From contig JAEYZK010000269.1 of the NCBI GenBank assembly GCA_023428085.1, positions 1-9,073 on the forward strand: a DNA stretch of 9,073 nt. The letters are read 5' to 3'. Source of the DNA: Pseudomonadota bacterium. GTDB taxonomy: Bacteria; Myxococcota; Myxococcia; Myxococcales; Anaeromyxobacteraceae. Under the pieces are notes generated by a model. It ran no database searches and was not told the origin of the DNA. It saw only the letters and a list, made by a program, of their open reading frames with translations. Below, piece after piece: positions 6,227-9,073 of this stretch. The position numbers were made by a program, and so were the translations under genes. Every line of letters starts with the position of its first letter. Position 1 is the first letter of the stretch.

Positions 6227-8368
6227 ATGCCTGGACGCGAAGTACGCTGGGCCCTGCTCCTCGCCCTCACCCTCTCCCTCGGCGCCCTCCCCGCGGCCGC
6301 CGAGGCGCAGACGTGCAGCGGGTACGTGGGCATCACCTTCGACGACGGCCCGAGCTCCAGCACCTCCTCCCTCCTCAACGCCCTCCGGTCCGCCGGCCTC
6401 ACGCCGGTGACCTTCTTCAACACGGGCCAGAACGTCGCCGGGAACCCGTCGCTCGTCGCGCAGCAGGCAACCCTCGGCTCGGTCCAGAACCACAGCTACA
6501 CGCATGGCCACATGACGAGCATGAGCCAGGCGACCATGCAGAGCGAGCTGTCGCGGACGAACCAGGTGATCTCCTCCAACGGCGGCGGGACGCCCAGGCT
6601 CTTCCGGCCGCCCTACGGCGAGACCAACTCCACGCTCCAGTCCGTCGCCTCGGGCCTCGGGCTGCGCGTCATCACCTGGGACGTCGACTCGCAGGACTGG
6701 AACAACGCCAGCACCTCGTCCATCGTCTCCGCCGTCGGCCGCCTCCAGAACGGCCAGGTCATCCTGCTGCACGAGTGGCCGGCGAACACCATCGCCGCCA
6801 TCCCGCAGATCGCCTCGAACCTGCGCTCCCGGGGGCTCTGCCCCGGCGTCATCGATCCGAGCTCCGGCCGGGCGGTCGCGCCCGGCGGCGGCACGACCTA
6901 CGCGCTCACCGTGACGCGGTCCGGGACCGGCAGCGGCACGGTCACCTCGAGCACCGGCGGGATCAACTGCGGCACGGCGTGCGCCGCGACCCTCGCCTCC
7001 GGCACGACGGTGACCCTGACCGCGACGCCCGCGTCCGGCTCGACGTTCGGCGGCTGGAGCGGCGCCTGCGCCGGCACCGGCTCCTGCGTCGTCACCATGA
7101 CGGCCGCCCGCGCGGTGACCGCCACGTTCAACGGCGGCACCGGCACCACCTACGCGCTCACCGTCACGAAGGCCGGGACGGGCAGCGGCACGGTGACGTC
7201 GAGCACGGGCGGCATCAACTGCGGCGCGACCTGCTCCGCGAACCTGACCTCCGGCACGACGGTGACCCTGACCGCGACCGCGGCCTCCGGCTCGACGTTC
7301 GGCGGCTGGAGCGGCGCCTGCGCCGGCACCAGCTCCTGCGTCGTCACCATGACCGCGGCCCGGTCGGCGACCGCCACGTTCGACGGCGGCACCCCGTCCG
7401 GCGAGGTCGTCTCGATCAACGCGGGCGGCGCCGCCACCGGCAGCTTCCTGGCCGACGGGTCCTTCTCGGGCGGCAGCACCTACTCGACCACGACCGCGAT
7501 CGACACGTCGCTCCTCTCCGGGACGGTGCCTCCGCAGGCCGTCTTCCAGACCGAGCGGTACGGGGAGTTCACCTACACGATCGCCGGCCGCGCGGCGGGC
7601 AGCGCGCAGACGGTGACGCTCTACTTCGCGGAGAGCTACTGGTCCGCCGCCGGGCAGCGCACGTTCAACGTGGCCGTGAACGGCCAGTCCGTGCTGACCG
7701 CGTTCGACATCTACGCGGCGGCCGGCGCCCGGAACCGGGCCGTCGCCCGCTCCTTCAGCACGACCGCGAGCGCGAGCGGCCAGGTGGTCATCGCCTTCAC
7801 GCGGGGCGGCGGCCCGGACAACCCGAAGATCTCCGGCATCACCGTGGCCGCGGGCGGCGGGACCGACCCCGACCCTGACCCGACCACGTACGCGCTGACC
7901 GTCGCGAGGTCCGGCAACGGCACCGTGAGCGGTGGCGGCATCTCCTGCGGCGCCGCCTGCAGCGCGACGTACGAGAGCGGGACGGCGGTCACCCTCACCG
8001 CCACCCCCGACGCGAACGCGACCTTCACCGGCTGGGGCGGCGCCTGCAGCGGCACGTCGGCGACCTGCGTCGTGACCATGAGCGCCGCGCAGGCGGTCAC
8101 CGCCACGTTCACGACCGGCGGGACCGACCCCGGCACCTGCCGGACCGCGACCGGCGGGCAGAGCGGCAACTTCAACACCACCGACGCCGTCTGCTACGTC
8201 GTGAGCACCACGATCAACGGCTGGGGCTGCTCGAACGCCACGGGCCGGACCGTCACCGTGAACGGCACCGCCGTCACCTGCGGCCAGCTCCCCCTGCCGG
8301 GCGGCGCGCCGTACACCTTCAGCTTCAGCGCAGGGAGCTACCCCTGGGCGAGCTTCTACTGGTGGTAA
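6227..8368 (+). CDS. Secreted CE4-type polysaccharide deacetylase with repeat, malectin-like and C-terminal aromatic modules
   Basis: The protein has 713 residues. Residues 1-27 form a Sec signal peptide with likely cleavage at AEA|QT. Residues 31-216 are a NodB-homology (carbohydrate esterase family 4) domain: TFDDGP (Asp39 base, Asp40 metal), HSYTH (His89 and His93, metal), RPPYG (127-131), WDVDSQDW (151-158) and LLHEW (His182). The metal triad and both acid/base positions are present, so activity is expected. CE4 enzymes remove N- or O-acetyl groups from chitin, peptidoglycan or acetylxylan. The domain's end (SRGLCPGVI...GRAVAP) reminds me of acetylxylan-esterase-like members, but the substrate is not proven. 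Two Cys-containing InlB-B-like repeats follow (223-303, 307-387), then a malectin-like beta domain (about 392-542; FAESYW, FNVAVNG), a short Asp-Pro linker, a third repeat (553-630), and a C-terminal module (about 638-713) with four cysteines ending in PWASFYWW, probably carbohydrate-binding. The gene is monocistronic by appearance. Confidence 0.92.
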   Translation: MPGREVRWALLLALTLSLGALPAAAEAQTCSGYVGITFDDGPSSSTSSLLNALRSAGLTPVTFFNTGQNVAGNPSLVAQQATLGSVQNHSYTHGHMTSMSQATMQSELSRTNQVISSNGGGTPRLFRPPYGETNSTLQSVASGLGLRVITWDVDSQDWNNASTSSIVSAVGRLQNGQVILLHEWPANTIAAIPQIASNLRSRGLCPGVIDPSSGRAVAPGGGTTYALTVTRSGTGSGTVTSSTGGINCGTACAATLASGTTVTLTATPASGSTFGGWSGACAGTGSCVVTMTAARAVTATFNGGTGTTYALTVTKAGTGSGTVTSSTGGINCGATCSANLTSGTTVTLTATAASGSTFGGWSGACAGTSSCVVTMTAARSATATFDGGTPSGEVVSINAGGAATGSFLADGSFSGGSTYSTTTAIDTSLLSGTVPPQAVFQTERYGEFTYTIAGRAAGSAQTVTLYFAESYWSAAGQRTFNVAVNGQSVLTAFDIYAAAGARNRAVARSFSTTASASGQVVIAFTRGGGPDNPKISGITVAAGGGTDPDPDPTTYALTVARSGNGTVSGGGISCGAACSATYESGTAVTLTATPDANATFTGWGGACSGTSATCVVTMSAAQAVTATFTTGGTDPGTCRTATGGQSGNFNTTDAVCYVVSTTINGWGCSNATGRTVTVNGTAVTCGQLPLPGGAPYTFSFSAGSYPWASFYWW
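6893..7396 (+). repeat. Tandem 252-bp duplication encoding two InlB-B-like repeats
   Basis: Two adjacent 252-base units (6893-7144 and 7145-7396) each encode 84 residues starting TTYALTVT. By hand alignment 71 of 84 residues are identical, and long stretches are nearly identical at base level, for example around the FGGWSGACAG coding segment. Each unit has four cysteines in the same places (248, 252, 281, 287 and 332, 336, 365, 371). This suggests a fairly recent duplication, or gene conversion keeping the copies alike. Confidence 0.85.
7883..8125 (+). repeat. Third, diverged InlB-B-like repeat of the deacetylase
   Basis: This unit encodes about 81 residues again starting TTYALTV, with the same order of motifs (cysteine pair 574/578, TLTATP, GWGGAC, CVVTM, AVTATF). 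It has indels and a spacer of one malectin-like domain from the other two. It is clearly homologous but older, and it may mark the original boundary of a shuffled module. Confidence 0.8.
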
Positions 8369-8392
8369 GCCGGAGGTAAAGAACTGCAGGAC

Positions 8393-8424
8393 CGCGCGGC
8401 GGGCCCTCCGGGGTCCGCCGCGCG
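8393..8424 (+). terminator. Hairpin terminator of the deacetylase gene
   Basis: Starting 24 bases after the TAA stop, CGCGCGGCGGGCCC (8393-8406) pairs with 8411-8424 over 14 bp, including one G-T wobble (8403/8414). The loop TCCG is closed by C-G, giving a C(UCCG)G tetraloop of the very stable UNCG class in RNA. Only three Ts follow, after CG (8427-8429), so it is a strong hairpin with a weak U-tract. That could suffice for intrinsic termination or serve as a 3'-end stabiliser. Confidence 0.7.
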
Positions 8425-8469
8425 CGTTTCGCGGGTCGGCCCTTCGTCCTCGAGGTCTCTCGCCCACTC

Positions 8470-8502
8470 CCGCTCGTGCTTCGACAGGCTCAGCACGAGC
8501 GG
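8470..8502. repeat. Short hairpin repeat (family copy 1)
   Basis: CCGCTCGTGCT (8470-8480) and its perfect 11-bp complement (8492-8502) flank the 11-base loop TCGACAGGCTC. This closely resembles the dispersed bacterial repeat with core TTCGACAGGCTCAG that I know from many GC-rich genomes. Read on the minus strand it encodes the artefact peptide VLSLSK, often seen in mispredicted proteins. It shares the loop ends TCGAC and GCTC and most of its stem with the two longer copies downstream. Confidence 0.8.
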
Positions 8503-8692
8503 ACGAGAGCAACCTCGGCCCGCACGAAGCCGCCCAAAACCGCACCCGCAGCCTCGACCCCCGACCAACCCCGCCGCACCAGCGGCCGCCCGGGCCCGAC
8601 GGAGCGAGCCGACCATGGCGCAGGCGCCCGATCGGAATTGCACGAGGATCGCGCGCGTCCTGGATTCCCCTGCGCGCGAGGGGCCTGTCCGA

Positions 8693-8725
8693 GGTCGGCA
8701 TCGCGCGCAGCGCGATATGCCGACC
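8693..8725. repeat. Long hairpin unrelated to the other repeats
   Basis: An 8-bp outer stem (8693-8700 with 8718-8725) and a 6-bp inner stem (8701-8706 with 8710-8715) enclose a 3-base loop GCA, with a 2-base bulge (TA at 8716-8717). The total is 14 pairs, all Watson-Crick. No T-run follows directly and no gene ends nearby, so it looks like a repetitive palindromic element rather than a terminator, though I see only this copy. Confidence 0.65.
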
Positions 8726-8815
8726 GAGTTTGCCCCGAGCGCCCGCGAACCCCGACCGTGGCCCGCGCGCGTCATCCGATCCGCCTGGGGCGCCGAGCAT
8801 CGACCTGGTCGGCGA

Positions 8816-8867
8816 GCCCGCCCTTCGACTCCGGGCCCGCTGCGCGGGCCCTACGCTCAGGGTGGGC
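8816..8867. repeat. Long nested hairpin repeat (family copy 2)
   Basis: The outer stem is 8816-8824 with 8859-8867 (9 bp, one G-T wobble at 8820/8863). Conserved linkers TCGACTCC (8825-8832) and TACGCTC (8852-8858) surround an inner perfect hairpin, GGGCCCGC (8833-8840) with GCGGGCCC (8844-8851), loop TGC. On the minus strand GTAG (8854-8851) stands at the 5' foot of the inner hairpin and GGAG lies at the other side. Confidence 0.8.
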
Positions 8868-8942
8868 GGAAAGGCCCGGGCGGCCGCCCCTCGGTGCGGC
8901 CCGCCCATCAACCCCGTCGAGGCGTACGGTGAGTGAATGGTA

Positions 8943-8998
8943 CCGCTCGCCCTTCGACTCCGCAGCCGCTTCGCGGCTGCTACGCTCAGGGCGAACGG
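8943..8998. repeat. Long nested hairpin repeat (family copy 3)
   Basis: The outer stem is 8943-8953 with 8988-8998 (11 bp, one C-A mismatch at 8946/8995). The linkers TCGACTCC (8954-8961) and TACGCTC (8981-8987) are identical to those of the copy at 8816-8867. The inner hairpin is GCAGCCGC (8962-8969) with GCGGCTGC (8973-8980), loop TTC: a different sequence from the other long copy, yet again perfectly paired. GTAG is present on the minus strand at 8983-8980. Confidence 0.8.
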
Positions 8999-9009
8999 AC
9001 TCTCCTCGC

Positions 9010-9073
9010 CCCAGCCCAGTCCCAGCCCAGTCCCAGTCCCAGTCCCAGCCCAGTCCCAGTCCCAGTCCCAGTC
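9010..9073. repeat. CCCAG/CCCAGT microsatellite running off the right edge
   Basis: Eleven consecutive units are CCCAG (5 bases; units 1, 3 and 7) or CCCAGT (6 bases; the other eight), followed by the first base of the next unit at 9073. The mixed unit length breaks any reading frame, so it is a non-coding tandem repeat of the kind that expands by slippage. It begins 11 bases after the last hairpin repeat and its full length is unknown. Confidence 0.9.

Larger units (their letters stand above)
8369..9073. other. Gene-free region carrying structured repeats
   Basis: I see no convincing gene in these 705 bases. Open frames on both strands are Arg/Pro/Gly-rich, lack ribosome binding sites and run straight through hairpin repeats. 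The region holds a terminator-like hairpin, three members of one hairpin family, one unrelated long hairpin and a terminal CCCAG/CCCAGT microsatellite, described separately. The stretch 8503-8690 shows no repeat or signal that I can support; it has a few AT-richer patches and might be a decayed gene or ordinary spacer. Confidence 0.7.

Noticed and set aside
8356..8775. A 139-codon minus-strand open frame containing VLSLSK
   Set aside because: The VLSLSK segment is the translation of the hairpin repeat at 8470-8502, a known artefact; there is no ribosome binding site or domain.
8791..8814. CGCCGA / TCGGCG inverted pair next to the repeat at 8816
   Set aside because: It is a 6-bp stem with a 12-base loop, weak and not shared with the other repeat copies, so there is no reason to treat it as part of the element.
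8878..8889. Palindrome GGGCGGCCGCCC as a regulatory site
   Set aside because: A simple G/C palindrome is expected by chance at this composition, and it is not near a gene start.
6071..8911. A 946-codon minus-strand open frame opposite the deacetylase
   Set aside because: The repetitive Gly/Ala/Arg product only mirrors the deacetylase repeats, and the frame runs through hairpins and the terminator.
8615..8936. Plus-strand open frames of 68 and 105 codons after the deacetylase
   Set aside because: They read through two hairpin repeats, are Arg/Pro/Gly-rich and have no ribosome binding site.
9010..9073. A CRISPR array or coding tandem repeat
   Set aside because: There are no unique spacers, the units are only 5-6 bases, and the mixed unit length breaks the frame.

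Overview
The window is very GC-rich, with coding regions dominated by G/C third positions. Its gene content is a poly-HAMP chemoreceptor, a phosphoketolase, a secreted multi-domain polysaccharide deacetylase and a small cysteine-rich lipoprotein. Together these suggest a Gram-negative, soil-type bacterium, most plausibly a myxobacterial relative of the Anaeromyxobacter kind. That assignment rests on style and gene content only; there is no rRNA or other marker gene here.

Layout. The window opens with the last 50 codons of a plus-strand gene that ends in a membrane segment. Three bases after its stop, a minus-strand lipoprotein gene (156-524) ends tail to tail. Three larger plus-strand genes follow, each with its own Shine-Dalgarno sequence and a non-coding leader: a methyl-accepting chemotaxis protein with about eight HAMP-like units in tandem (806-3424), a xylulose-5-phosphate/fructose-6-phosphate phosphoketolase (3545-5977), and an exported CE4-family polysaccharide deacetylase carrying repeat, malectin-like and aromatic C-terminal modules (6227-8368). 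The deacetylase gene is followed by a strong hairpin with a UCCG tetraloop, probably its terminator.

The last 705 bases hold no convincing gene. They contain a cluster of structured repeats: three copies of a hairpin family sharing the TCGAC...GCTC core and covarying stems, one unrelated 14-bp hairpin, and a CCCAG/CCCAGT microsatellite that runs off the right edge. Two of the three hairpin copies carry an extra inner hairpin whose arms differ completely between copies yet stay perfectly complementary, with GTAG at its 5' foot on the minus strand. This looks like a REP-type element and is the most interesting non-coding signal in the window.

The genes do not form an obvious pathway. Each looks like an independent transcription unit: sensing (chemoreceptor), central carbon metabolism (phosphoketolase making acetyl phosphate) and extracellular polymer modification (deacetylase). 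No che genes, acetate kinase, phosphotransacetylase or other glycan enzymes lie inside the window.
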